A stretch of 64,000 nucleotides of DNA from Dolomedes plantarius (Eukaryota; Arthropoda; Arachnida; Araneae; Dolomedidae), in NCBI GenBank assembly GCA_907164885.2, contig OU015492.1, positions 206,677,493-206,741,492 of the forward strand. The letters run 5' to 3'. The first letter of the stretch is position 1; the number at the start of each line of letters is the position of its first letter. Made by a program: the position numbers and the translations under genes. The notes under the pieces are model-generated. The model was not told the DNA's origin. It saw only the letters and a list, made by a program, of their open reading frames with translations, and made no database searches. Shown here piece after piece: positions 35,413 through 47,269 of the stretch.

Positions 35413-36104
35413 ACATTGTATTTTGGACCTAAATTTCTTAATAAATTTAGAAAAATGAATTGAGCTTAATATATTTCGAACAATTTGCATTCTAATAGGA
35501 CATTTTCATGCAAAAATAATTGCTACAGAGATTCTAAAACTAAAAGTAAATTTATGGAAGTATAACAAAAGTGTATAAAAATAATAGTTGTAAATGTATT
35601 ATTATTTATTAAGTAATAATAATAAGTAATAATACATTAAGCTTAATTTATTTTAAACAATTTGCATTCTAATAGGACATTCTTATGCAAAAATAATTGC
35701 TACAGAGATTCTAAAACTAAAAGTAAATTTATGGAAGTATAATAAAGAGTATCAAAATAATAGACACACTATTATTTTTATACTCTACTTCCATAAATTT
35801 ACTTTTAGTTTTAGAACCTCTGTAGCAATTATTTTTGCATAAGAATGTCCTATTAGAATGCAAATTGTTCAAAATAAATTAAGCTTAATGTATTATTATT
35901 ATTAATTATTGTTACTTAATAAATAATAATACATTTACAACTATTATTTTTATACTCTTTTGTTATACTTCCATAAATTTACTTTTAGTTTTAGAATCTC
36001 TGTAGCAATTATTTTTGCATAAAAATTTCCTATTAGAATGCAAATTGTTCGAAATAAATTAAGCTTAATTTATTTTTAAGAAATTAAGATCCAAAATACA
36101 ATAT
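35413..36104. repeat. 690-bp near-perfect palindrome built of tandem units
   Basis: The left arm (35413 to ~35764) and right arm (~35767 to 36104) are inverted copies with about 90% or more identity. Each arm itself holds two copies of a unit containing CAATTTGCATTCTAATAGGA and TTGCTACAGAGATTCTAAAA. The order is A-spacer-A-centre-A'-spacer'-A'. It is within the right part of the Mutator-like element and has no coding. Confidence 0.9.
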
Positions 36105-36370
36105 TTTGGAGGGGAATAGTACGTCCTTTAGAGGTCTAAAATATCTAAATCGCGTACCCTCCACATCGAAATTTTCGCTCTTATAGACGTCCTATAGAGC
36201 GCCGCTTAGATATCGTAGACGTCTTATGGATCTCAAAGAGAGCACACCTCGGAGCTCCTATAGAGCTCCATTCCACGTGATGTAGATATTTTTCGACGTC
36301 TTATAGAAGTACGCGTTTTTATGAGGTGAGGTATTATAGACGTCTAATAGAGATCGGTGTGTTGTGTGGG

Positions 36371-38493
36371 TTAAAATAAAAATTTCTTTGAATACCTGAG
36401 CAAAAACCTTTAAAATGAGTAAATACATATTTTTCTTTGACATAATTTTTACAGAGATTTTTAAGACTAAATCATTTTAATTCAAATGTATATATGTATA
36501 TATTATTAAGGATGTTTTAAACGCAGTACTAGATGTATCTTACCAAATGAAAGTTGAATGTGATTTCTATAATAAATTTACTTTTATTTATCCCTAGTGG
36601 TTTGATTTTTAATTCCTATTAGATTACAAACTGATTTTCAGATTCATCTATTACCAGTTTTCCAACTCATAATATTTTAACATCGACCTGATAGAAAACA
36701 AAAAGTAATTATTTTATTCAATGTTATATAGGAAACATTAGAAGTGAATATTTTACTAGCTTCTTTTATCAAGCATATTTAAATTAATCAATCATTTATA
36801 AATGGTTTACAAGAACTTTTACTTGTTAACAGAGGATTTCTTTAAAGGCTTCAATAACACTTAAAAGCTAAAAGTAGGAGGAAATCCCTGCAATAATATT
36901 AGAAATTGATTATGAGCATCTATTGTTACTTCCTAATGCTAACTATTTCTCAGATATTGAAAAATGAAACAATTACACTGCTTATTATACAATAAATCGA
37001 TACTTATGATACGTTAAATCTATATATATTATTTCTAGAGGGTGATTTTTTTGTGACGTTCCCTTTTTCTCCCTTCATACTTAACCAAAATCGATAAATG
37101 AGGTACCATTTTAAAGATTAAGGTCTCCACTTCTGACGAATTGTTAATTTAGAATTACACATATATATTGTTTGTTTAAAAATTGAAGTATAAACATTAT
37201 AAACATTTTTTTCCGCTAGACGGCGTGCGCGCGACGATTGTACATTCAAATTTTAAAATCGTCTACTTTTAATATCATTCTGTGGATAAATAAGTTTCTT
37301 TCTTGGCAACATCCGCGTAGGTGTACATTATTCATTTTGCATGTAAAAACAATTTGTTTGGACTAAAATCTATTTTCTTTCCCCCTGAAGAACATTTTAT
37401 GAGTGATATTTTCCTTTGGTATGCCTTTTTAGAGATTAATTTTATTTATTCAATTCTATGCACACAATTAAATTGCATATGGCAAAATTCTACCAAGCTA
37501 TCAAGCGAAAACTAATCTGTCTCATAATAAAAGAATAATGAAAATAAAAGTCTTAAGTCAAAATAAAGGATGTGAAAGTCGAAGGAAAAAAATAAGATCG
37601 TATGCGAAAGTTTCGCACGGGATACCTAATTCCATAATAAAATTGATATAATAAAATTGATCAATATAATGGTCCATCATAAACTGGAAAAGCCAGGTAT
37701 CTTGGAGTTTTATTGCATATGATATTAATTAAAGTCTGAGTTAATATGTCTTCTGGGAATGTAAATATAAATCACGAAAATAAATACAGATTAAGAAATA
37801 AATAAGTTTTGGCTACATCTCAAAACGCAAAAACATTTTACGTCATTCACAGAACACACGCAAAGGAAGGGATCACCCACATATATGAAATCTGATACTG
37901 ATGTATTTCGTAACTTCACATACAGCATTTTTTTTTTACCCCGCGTCACCACCCAATATACGGCATCCTTATCTTATGAATTAAATTTATCTTAAAACAT
38001 TCAGCTTGTTACATTATATCAAAATTAGAAGAAGCATCCTTCATTTCTTGACAGATAATAAATAGAGATAGGAACTTGATGACGAAGCAAGAGATAACAT
38101 GAAACAAGTTTTTGTTCGAAATGGAACCATTGTGTGGAAAAATGCAGACTTTAATCTTGTATCTGTAATAAACAAATCAATTATCTTTTTATCAGGCTTA
38201 TTTCTTTTAATATGGAAGACCACCTTGTTTTATACGAAAGAAACACGAAAAAGTTGTCGTTAAATGAGAAGCGAAGATGACTGATAACACTTGCCCAAGA
38301 TAAAAGAATCAAATTCTTAATAGAGATAAAAAATCTGATGAATTAAGCATTTTTAAACTAAAAGAAACTTTTTTGTGACAAGGATAATACGCGTAAGATC
38401 TATAGTATTGAAGGAGGGGGAAGAGACCAGGTAATTAATTATGCAATTGTCGAAAGTGAGATTAAATATCACTGTATAATTCGAGTGCATATA
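36371..38493. other. No gene seen
   Basis: AT-rich. At about 37038 GAGGGTGATTTTTTTGTGAC resembles the end of a mariner-like element and is followed by GC-richer text to 37300, but no second end was found. Confidence 0.4.
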
Positions 38494-38666
38494 CAGTGGA
38501 ATCTCGATCGATCGTTTTTCAATGGACCGATTGAAATGAACGATAAATGCGGGAAAACGATAGATGCGGAAACATAACAAAGCAATATGATCGTTGGGAC
38601 CGGATAAAATGAACGACACATACGGAAAAACGATGGATCCGAAAACGATCGATCGAGATTCCACTG
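38494..38666. mobile_element. 175-bp MITE, copy 3
   Basis: CAGTGGAATCTCGATCGATC at the left and its complement at the right, TA on both flanks. Same orientation and nearly the same sequence as 16688-16860. This copy is not embedded in a long TA array. Confidence 0.93.
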
Positions 38667-40715
38667 TATATACTTTCGTCTACCAATTTGTTACAGTAAG
38701 AGTCAATAAATTTCCTTTAATCTCTTTGTTATTTTTTTTCTCTGTATTCATGTGGTGGCATTTAATATTTTTTAGAAATCATTTCGAATATTTCTATTTA
38801 AAACTGTAAGGGAAATAGGATCAATAACTTTTTTACTTTAAGTTGTTAATACCATATTTCTCACACCATGTTCTCATATTTTTTTTTCTCTCTCAAGAAA
38901 AGCTGATTTGGTAAATGGAGAAGAAATAGAATCATCAATCCATAGCTTTTCTGGTTCGGTTTTCTTGCCACTGAGTTAACATGCCATTGTCATTGATTAT
39001 TTTACCCTTCTCCCCCATTGAAAAAGACAGAGGGATCCTATACATGCATAGTTGAAAATTATTTACTTTCATTTGGAGTAAGAACCCCATCTCTTGAACA
39101 TCTTATATATTCCCCCCCCCCTCCCCTCCAAAAAAAAAAGGGAAAAAATACTCTAACCGGGACAATGGTACTGTCCGAAATTTGACCATTGAATAACCTT
39201 ACCCTGTCATCGATCAGCTTATAAGGTCCCAAAAAACTTTACTATTCCAATACTGCTACCCGATACCTTTAATGCTGCGTTTGCATTCATGTACTCTGCT
39301 CTGCTCTGCCTTGGGGAAGCCAGTGATTTATGTTCACTGCGTACTCTGTATATGCGTGGATCGCCTCCTCTTACGGTCCTGCTACAGAGCATCAAAGATC
39401 CCGGGGTCCCGGGGATCAAATGGTGTCAATGGGGCGGGGGACACGGCGTGTAGGGTTACCGTGACTAATGTGATGACAGGAGGGGGGGGGGTCTCCATGC
39501 AGAGAACTCTGCATGAATGCATATGCACCATAAAATGTATCTGTTGAAGCACTGACTCTTACTTTACTTACAAGAAGAGTAACAGAATGAAAGATTGAGT
39601 ATAATCCTAAATTTTTGACAAAGATTGTTTCAAGAAATGAATGTAAGAAAATTTTTTGTTAGGTATTCGAAAATATACAAGATATGGGGAAAATCTAAAA
39701 CGGAGAAAGAGCACATGTTCCTGAAAGAACCTATTTAATAATTAAATTTAGCATTCATGTCACGTTTATTATAATAATTTTGCGCAAACATTCAAACTGA
39801 AATAACACATTATTCACTAATTTGTACATGTGCAAATCTTTGAAACTAGATCTCTTAAATATACAGGCTGAGTAAGTAATGAGTGATTCCTCTAGTCTCC
39901 TAATTTCATCAAAGCGCACGCAACACATTTTTTTATTGCCCTTCTGTCATCAGTTTACATAGAATTAATAGTATATTCATTTTTCTGCTTCTTTTATAAT
40001 TCAATTATCTGACTGGTTAAATTAATACGTACATGCAAATACATAAGGAAAATGCAATTGACAAGAAAAATGTATATTTAACGGTACTAAGCATTTTGAG
40101 CAGGAAGAATGACACATCTATTATTCCAATTTGAAGATACTGTGAGGTATATATTTTTCAATTTCTGACCCCTACACATGATTTTCTACAACGACGACCA
40201 TTTAAGAATAGTTTGAAAGCGAAACCGTTGCCTCTTTAAGCAGCAGATCAATATTGTGGATTTATTTTACAATAACAAGCAGAAAAATACCCGACACATA
40301 CATTTGGATGTCTAGAAAACTTTAGTTTCTGCTCTTTTCTAGGAAATACTGCATGTAAAAATTTCTTGCTGACGCCAACTGATGCTTATATTTGGCGGGC
40401 ATATTTGATTTCCAAGTCGCCAAAGTCTCTTAACCGTCCGTTCCTCATATTTGTTCAATTCTTTGAATGTTTATCCTTTGATTCCTTTGATTAAAAAATC
40501 CTTTGATTAAATCCTTTGATTAAAAAATTTTGTTTCTATAGAAAACCAACATTGAGTAAACTAGCAACATTTTACAAATGTATCATAATGAAAAAATTAC
40601 TTTCCCTATTTTGAGACCTAGATAAACTTTTGAACCATATAGAAGCATCGTTTGGACAACAAATTGCTTATAGCTAATAAAATATTAATGCATAATTTTC
40701 CCAGAAAACCTAAGG
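38667..40715. other. No gene seen
   Basis: AT-rich with a C-rich tract at 39111-39130 and a less AT-rich stretch at 39180-39560 without a coding frame I can support. ATCCTTTGATT is repeated four times at about 40474-40524. Confidence 0.45.
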
Positions 40716-40745
40716 TCTTAAGTCAGCAGTTTCCAACCTTTATGC

Positions 40746-41559
40746 CAGTGCTTCGCAACCGCTGTGCCGTGGCACACTAGTGTGCCGCGAGGTGATCTTG
40801 ACTGTGCCGCGGTGATTTTATCGATTGTGATAATAAAAAAATTAACCACCGCATTAAATAGAAATTTTTCTAAGTAAAATATTCTTCTAACTTTTTGTTA
40901 ATATGTAATTTTTCTGGGTCGAAATTATGCACAAAACAAAAACATGTTGTTAGCCATACATTGTATGTATGCTCGAACGTCATATTTCTGGATTTCAGTT
41001 AAGAAAGAATATCGACAAATTTCTGACAAGGTCATTGCAATTTTGCTCCCATTTTCTATGACATACTTATGCGAACAAAATTTTTCGACACTGGTTCTAA
41101 TTGAAAATGACAAATAATCATATTTAAAGGGCCTTGACCATGAACTGTAGCTCTTTCTATTATAGAGCCAAATATAAAACTCACATTTATCAAAACAGTC
41201 TCAAATATCTCATTAATCAATTAGTTATGTTTAAATTAACTTTGATTTATAAGGCTTAAGTAAAGACCAAAAAACAAATTTTAATATAAAAATTTAAAGC
41301 GAAATTTTTTTTTACTTGTAAAATATAATTTTATATTTTTGTTCTTGTGTTGGTGTACAGTTCAAAATGATTTATATAAAAATTAAATGATTATAATTAT
41401 CTTGATACATAGAGCTATTTTTTGTGTTTTTTTATTTTATAAAAACATATACGTATTTATTGTAATTTATATATTTGCAAGCTTTTCCTTGTGGTGTGCC
41501 ACGGAATTATCGAAAAAAACGTTGTTGTGCCGTGGAAGATAAAAGGTTGCGGAGCTCTG
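40746..41559 (+). mobile_element. Inner hAT element nested in the outer TIR
   Basis: CTTTATGC is directly repeated at 40738-40745 and 41560-41567. The ends are CAGTGCTTCGCAACC and, in complement, CAGAGCTCCGCAACC. Subterminal GTGCCGTGGCACACTAGTGT on the left and GTGTGCCACGG on the right add to the inverted repeat. A plus-strand hAT transposase relic is at 40974-41114. Confidence 0.95.
40974..41114 (+). pseudogene. hAT transposase C-terminal relic
   Basis: The plus frame reads YFWISVKKEYRQISDKVIAI then LLPFSMTYLCEQNFSTLVLI and ends in a stop. FW...YP.ISDKA...LLPFxTTYLCExxFSTL is the dimerisation segment of hAT transposases of the ZBED5/FAM200-like group. Only ~46 residues survive, so it is a deletion derivative. 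Confidence 0.82.
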
Positions 41560-41777
41560 CTTTATGCTACTACGCCTCCCTAAAAATTTTTTTCTGTGCC
41601 TTCCTATGTTTAATAGATATAATAATATAGACACGCTTTAAATAATAATAACTTTATTACAAAAAAATGGAAACTACAATTATCAGAATAATGACAAGAT
41701 TTTGCTATAACAATACGAACATGCATATTTATTTTTATATTAAATTACTAATTAAACTACATCTAACGCATTAAAAT

Positions 41778-42112
41778 TCAATGCGAGGGTTGTTGTTGTT
41801 TAATGGCACAAAGTTTATCAAATCTTGGCAATGTGGAGAGTGCTGTTCGTAACTCTCTTTCTACTATTAACCTGGTTCGATATTTGGTTTTCATTGCAGC
41901 CAGTGCCGAAAAGCCCGTGTCACATAAATAAGACGTTACAAACGGTAGAAACACTTGCATTGCTTTGCAATACGAAGATTCATACTCACCACTAAGATTC
42001 ATCCAAAATTGAATTATGATTTCATTTTGAAACTTTTGTTTTATTGAGCTATCGCATGACAATTCTATCAATTTTTCTTTCTCGATGGTCGTCAACTCAT
42101 ATTCGTCTATTT
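41778..42112 (-). pseudogene. hAT transposase C-terminal fragment
   Basis: Minus frame of ~105 codons: IEKEKLIELSCDSSIKQKF, then FWMNLSGEYESSYCKAMQVF and LPFVTSYLCDTGFSALAAMK, then TKYRTRLIVERELRTALST. This is the hAT C-terminal dimerisation region of the ZBED5/SCAND3-like type, unbroken to its stop at 41778. The N-terminal BED finger and catalytic core are missing. It belongs to the outer hAT. Confidence 0.88.
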
Positions 42113-42199
42113 ATAGATATTATGGTTTATTCGTTTATTTATAGATATTATGGTATGAACATTGATTTTTCAATTCCTACTTCCCCTTTAATTAATCGA

Positions 42200-42475
42200 T
42201 TTTAGTTTTAGACCTAGAGCGTCTCTTGCTCTTGAATAGTAATTTCCCTCTTCTTACTCTGTAAACGGTAGCACTGCGGTAGCGTGGGCTCCTCCCGTCC
42301 TGTAGGTTGCGAGATCGAATCCCCAACCTCACGAAATTTTTCTCTCTCTTTCCCCCCCCCCCTCCTAATCTCGCACAGTAGGCAAGGTTCTGGCAGGCAA
42401 TCCTTTTTTTTCAATTCCTACTATTAGTTCACACTCAAATTTTCTTTGTTGACCTAAGTAGGAATAGACTTTAAT
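42200..42475 (+). mobile_element. tRNA-like SINE, copy 1
   Basis: AGCACTGCGGTAGCGTGGGC resembles a pol III A box, and GCGAGATCGAATCCCC about 45 bp later a B box. It is followed by a pyrimidine-rich tail with a C run, then TCAATTCCTACTATTAGTTC. The same unit, inverted, is at 48982-49255. It lies inside the outer hAT. Confidence 0.75.
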
Positions 42476-42717
42476 TTTTTTTTTAATATTACTTCTTTAT
42501 TGAAAAGTTTTGGCGCCTCCCAGGTTGGAAACCGCGGTCTTAAGTTGAAAATACTACCAAGAAAAATTTTGACAAAGATCATGTTTGGTCAAGAATGCAT
42601 TCCAAGAGATAATGGTGATCTATAGAATTTGTCATTGTGGTTTGTACTGCTATCTATTCGATTACACCTAAGTTTTTCGTTACCTACCCTCGAGCTATCT
42701 TACCGATATTAATATTA

Positions 42718-43483
42718 TCTATATATATAAAACAGTTCTGTAACTGACTGACTCACTGACTGACATACAACGCGCAGACGAAAACCGCTGGACCTAAAGG
42801 GCTGACATTTTGCATGGCGATTCTTCTTAGAGTGTAGGGGTGCACTAAGAAAGATTTTTGAAAAATTCTTCGCATGACAATTTGTTCTTAATCTGTTTTA
42901 GTAACTTTTTTCAAGTTTGCATTTAAAATAATAATTTGAGGGTTATAAAATTTATATCACGAGAAAGATCATAAAAGTTCCTTTAAAATGAAATCTTTTT
43001 CGAATCTTTTACCCCATTTTCTAATTTTTGGTGAATTTTTAAAGATTAATTTTTAGAATTTAATTTTTAAATGCTGATCACGTGATTTCTTTTTCTGGTA
43101 CTTTAAATAAATTTATCGTCACGTGATAACAACAAAATAGACAAAAAATATTTATTTTTTTTGCTAATGCGGAAGACGATTGGACATTATCCAAAAAAAT
43201 ATTACAATACAGTAAAAGATATGTTCCTCAAACTGCACTATATTCTTTAGTATGTCCTATTAGATTTAATTTGAATATTTTTTCTACATTATTTTGTCTT
43301 TAAAAATATCCCTTACGATTTTTTTAAATATATATATATATAAATATTTACATCAATTGTATACATAGGTCGTCGTATTTATTATAAATATATATATATT
43401 TGTTTTTTTCGCATTAATTGCATGTATTGACCATTCTATTAAATTTGAATGTACTCCGTAGCGAAGTGCGGGTTTTCAGCTAG
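42718..43483 (+). mobile_element. Helitron, family 1, copy 3
   Basis: Starts TCTATATATATAAAACAGTT after A and ends with the CCGTAGCGAAGTGCGG hairpin and CAGCTAG before T. 766 bp, non-coding. Another Helitron begins 10 bp downstream. Confidence 0.93.
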
Positions 43484-43493
43484 TCTAATATAA

Positions 43494-43972
43494 TCTATAC
43501 TTATATATAAAGAGAGAGCGATTTTGTATGTGGAGGGTAATCTCCAGAACCACTGCACCTATTTGAAAAATTCTTTCACTGTTTGAAAGGTGCATTATTC
43601 CAGATGGACATAGGCTATATATTATGTATATCTGATCAGTAGAAATAAAGTTAGGGGCTTAATCCTAACAATCTCCATTGTTACCGCTACTGCCCTCTAC
43701 CGCTTTTTGTGTCGAGGACTCCAATGATCCTTAGCGTGGTGTTATCGCGGTGGGCTTCTGTTCTGACGTTAGGGGTTCGAATATAGCCGTTCTCCGGCAC
43801 CCCTTTTTCTTTTAAATAAATAACTTTAATTATTAACTAACGTAATATTAATTTAAGGTATTATTAAGGTTATTTTTAAGTTAAAAAGGATTTACAATTT
43901 ATTGGCTATCAACTGGAAATTTATTGGTATAATATTTTGTTCAACCCGGACAAAGTCTGGACGGGCCGCTAG
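43494..43972 (+). mobile_element. Helitron, family 3, with tRNA-like core
   Basis: 5' TCTATACTTATATATAAAGA after A. The 3' end has the imperfect hairpin CCCGGACAAAGTCTGGACGG followed by GCCGCTAG and T. 479 bp. The middle contains a tRNA-like stretch with A- and B-box-like motifs at 43720-43800. Confidence 0.85.
43720..43800 (+). other. tRNA-like segment inside Helitron
   Basis: TTAGCGTGGTGTTATCGCGG followed by GGGCTTCTGTTCTGACG and AGGGGTTCGAATAT imitates the D arm, anticodon arm and T arm of a tRNA; GGGTTCGAAT is close to the B-box consensus. The acceptor stem is not convincing, so it is not called as a tRNA gene. TTTTTCTTTT downstream could end pol III transcription. Confidence 0.45.
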
Positions 43973-44269
43973 TTATAAATAAATAGGAATGATGCAAGTT
44001 AAATTTAGAATAGAAATATTACTACAAAGCATCATATAACTTTATTAAAAATACAAGCACAATCTGAGCAGTATGATAGATCAAAGATAAATGTGAGAAA
44101 CCTATTGAATGGTATTCAATGGACATGAAACTAATTTAAGGAGCTGACCTAAACAAACAAACAAACAAAAAAGTACCAGACCTCTCTGTAAAAGAATGTT
44201 ACAAAAATGAATAACGCTAAAATCTGTTAACCCACTTTCGTTACAAAACTTAATAGTCCTGCTGTGCTT

Positions 44270-44940
44270 TTCTTGATATCAGAGAACCCTACCCTGATTT
44301 CTATCAATGCCCAAAGACACGTCTGATGCCAGATGGCCGGCATACCTGGTATTTGACATGCTGCACAGCGTGGCGTCCATTGATTCTAAACCATTTTTCC
44401 TCCCCGGGAAACGATTTGCGTACAGCGTCATAAAACGATCCTCGTCATTAATGGGATTTTAAGAGTTCCATGTAAGTTAACACTCCGCGGAGAGACCGCA
44501 CACTCTCAAACGGCGAACCAGCAATGACTGGAGTCACACGGAACAACATCATATCAATCTTATTTCCCCCAGATTAAAAACAACGCAACAAAAGAGGTGT
44601 TTAGCTTTGCCTGTTTGAAGGTTAAGAACCTCTGATGTCCAGTTGTTTCTTTCTTCCTCCCCAAGTCCGTGAGATTAAAAATTTGGGCGTGGCACGTGAG
44701 CCCCGAAATGCCCGCTCGGGAGACAGGTGTCGTTCATCTCGTGGTTGATATTAAAAATCGTCTGAAGTCACTAATGGATATCGGAGGGATCGACCTTCCT
44801 TTTCGGTGGCCGGGGCTACATCAAGTTGAAGAATGACAATGACATTTAAAATGTCGTTAACCTCCTCTTTGCAGCAATCATTAAATTTCGAGTTATTTTG
44901 GGAAAATTAGATTGAATTTCATTAACTATTATTTGCTTTC
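44270..44940. other. Unique, GC-richer block without coding
   Basis: About 650 bp of clearly less AT-rich, non-repetitive sequence with stops in all frames. Possible regulatory element, non-coding exon or old element. Nothing in it is recognised. The preceding 43973-44269 holds nothing. Confidence 0.25.
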
Positions 44941-44985
44941 ACTGCTATTTTTTTTAAGTGTGAGTTAAAAGGACTTATGTTTTTT

Positions 44986-45732
<747 letters not shown>

Positions 45733-45829
45733 TATTTATATATATATATATATACACACATTCATTCTTGTGCCCGTATTCTATATAATGCAGTGTATAT
45801 ACAGGGTGAATCTGAACAAGTGGGCAAAA

Positions 45830-47017
45830 CTTTACGGGGTGATAGAACGCATCTACATGAGCAATATTCATCATAGAAACTATTGGCGGAACGCAAACAT
45901 TGAGGTGCTAGGTGGCGCTGTAAATGGTACCCGCATGCCACACGTCCTCATTCGTTCCAGCGGCGGTTTTCAGTAAATGTTTGGGCAGGGATCCTCCATG
46001 ACCATTTGGTTGGCTCATACCTCCTGCCACACCGTCTGGACGGCGAATCGTATCACACATTCCTACCAGAGGTGTTGCCGGAGCTGCTGCGTCCAATTCC
46101 GACCCCCATGAGGTCGAGAATGTGGTTCCGGCACGACGGTGCGCCTGCACACTTAGCCCCGTTGCACACACGGCGTAGGCGGAAATTTTCCATCGGACGT
46201 CGTTCTAAAAGTAGAGCTTACACACACGGCTTACACACACGTTCTAAAAGTAGAGCTTACAAAAACTCCGTCGCCGGGGAAAAGGCCCACCCCTCCTTTT
46301 CTAATCCTGCACGTGTCCAAGAAAACCAGAGGGGTCGCATCTACGCCCCCCTCCCCCCAGCTGGGATCGGAGGAGCCCTCCTTTTCGAATCCCCTACGAT
46401 TCCAAGAAAACCAGCGCCCCCCCCCCAGCAAACCCCCAAACACCCCTCTCGCAAATGACCCCACGACGGTAGAGTCCGCTGTGTGTGTAAGCGTGCATAG
46501 GGTCACATGGATAACTACTTCAATCTGGCGTCAACGAATCCGCTAGCGCACAGTGGCACTCGACAGCTGCACAGGCTACCGTCGAAGAAAAATTTCATTT
46601 TCCGCTGTGTGTGCAAGCTCCAATTGACTTCTGTGGTCTACTGTTGGAACGACGTCCGATAGAAAATTTCCGCTAGAGATAAAAACGCTGTGTGTGCAAC
46701 GGGCCTTAAGATTGGATGTGCGGAACAATTTAGATGCAACATTCCCAGGGCGATGGATTGGTCGAGGTGGTCCCATAGCTTGGCCACCAAGATCGCCGGA
46801 TCTCTCGTGTTTGGACTTTTTTCTGTGCGGACATATGAAAAGCCTTATCTACGAGTTCCTCATTGAAACCAATATGGAACTAGTCACCAGGATCGCCGTT
46901 GGTGCCGGCAATATTCAGAAAATGCCTGGTGTCTTCGCAAAAGTGCGTCAGTCCCTATCCCGCAGGTGTAAAGCCTGCATTACAGCTGGCGGAAGCTCTT
47001 TTGAGCAATTTCTTTGA
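45830..47017 (+). pseudogene. DD41D transposase, C-terminal two thirds, interrupted
   Basis: A frame around 45970-46155 reads VNVWAGI-like text, then GSYLLPHRLDGESYHTFLPE and FRHDGAPAHL (second catalytic Asp, codon 46135-46137). After the insertion it resumes as RLDVRNNLDATFPGRWIGRG, AWPPRSPDLSCLDFFLCG (third Asp, 46814-46816) and ends GSSFEQFL at 47017. Removing the 549-bp insert and one 4-bp TTAA leaves 126 nt between the two Asp codons, that is 41 residues between them. The first Asp and the helix-turn-helix region are missing and a stop lies at 45974. The sequence differs strongly from the DD41D at 14442-15744, so it is another lineage of the same spacing. Confidence 0.85.
46157..46705. 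mobile_element. TTAA-target MITE inside transposase gene
   Basis: Ends CCCCGTTGCACACACGGCG and, in complement, GGCCCGTTGCACACACAGCG. The flanks are TTAG (46153-46156) and TTAA (46706-46709). Removal of the insert plus one flank restores the transposase frame, which supports a TTAA duplication with one mutated copy. CCCGTTGC ends and a TTAA target suggest a piggyBac-type element. The body is GC-rich compared with the window and holds several C runs; open frames in it lack recognisable domains. Confidence 0.85.
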
Positions 47018-47223
47018 CCATGCAAATCAATTACATCCTGTTAAAAAAATGTTTTCTTCAGTATCTCCTCTCATTCTTGTGTTAATTATTTAAATGTGAC
47101 AGTGGAAAACTACCTTTTAACTTCTCACCGTTTGCGTTCCGACCATACATTCTATGACGGATATTGCTCGTATAGCTGCGTTCTATCACCCCGTAAAGTT
47201 TTGCCCACTTGTTCAGATTCACC

Positions 47224-47226
<3 letters not shown>

Positions 47227-47266
<40 letters not shown>
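47227..47266. repeat. (TA)n microsatellite
   Basis: TA array lying directly between the DD41D element and the next MITE. Confidence 0.95.

Positions 47267-47269
<3 letters not shown>

Larger units (their letters stand above)
30809..36370 (+). mobile_element. Mutator-like element (MULE) with long satellite-like TIRs
   Basis: The ends begin CCCACACAAC on both sides in inverted sense. About 250-300 bp at each end (30809-31080 and 36120-36370) consist of degenerate units around GACGTCTATTAGAGATC and GAGCTCTATAGAGCTC. Long inverted repeats of this kind are usual for Mutator-like elements. The flanks (CTTAATATT and TTAAAATAA) are AT-rich but do not give a clean 9-bp duplication. Inside are a broken transposase (31734-32243), a hAT transposase fragment (32898-33672), exon-like relics (34490-34790) and a large palindrome (35413-36104). 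Confidence 0.72.
40724..42537 (-). mobile_element. Outer hAT element with nested insertions
   Basis: TCTTAAGT is directly repeated at 40716-40723 and 42538-42545. The ends are CAGCAGTTTCCAACC and, in complement, CCGCGGTTTCCAACC. A hAT transposase C-terminal fragment lies on minus at 41778-42112. Another hAT (40746-41559) sits only 22 bp inside the left end, and a tRNA-like SINE (42200-42475) is in the body. Without these insertions only about 0.7 kb remains, so the element was already deleted internally. Confidence 0.93.
45802..47226 (+). mobile_element. Second DD41D Tc1/mariner element, split by insertion
   Basis: The left end CAGGGTGAATCTGAACAAGT and its complement at the right match over about 50 bp, including GCAAAACTTTACGGGGTGAT. 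TA flanks on both sides; a TA array follows on the right. A 549-bp element at 46157-46705 has landed in the transposase gene. Without it the element is about 0.87 kb, shorter than a full copy, so the 5' coding part was already deleted. Confidence 0.92.

Noticed and set aside
42230..42310. Possible functional tRNA gene
   Set aside because: A- and B-box-like motifs are present, but no acceptor stem closes, and the same unit is found inverted at 48982-49255 with a SINE tail.
46006..46546. Overlapping Pro- and Arg-rich frames on both strands
   Set aside because: Past 46156 these frames run from the transposase into the TTAA-target insertion, so their C-terminal parts are chance readings of GC-rich insert DNA.
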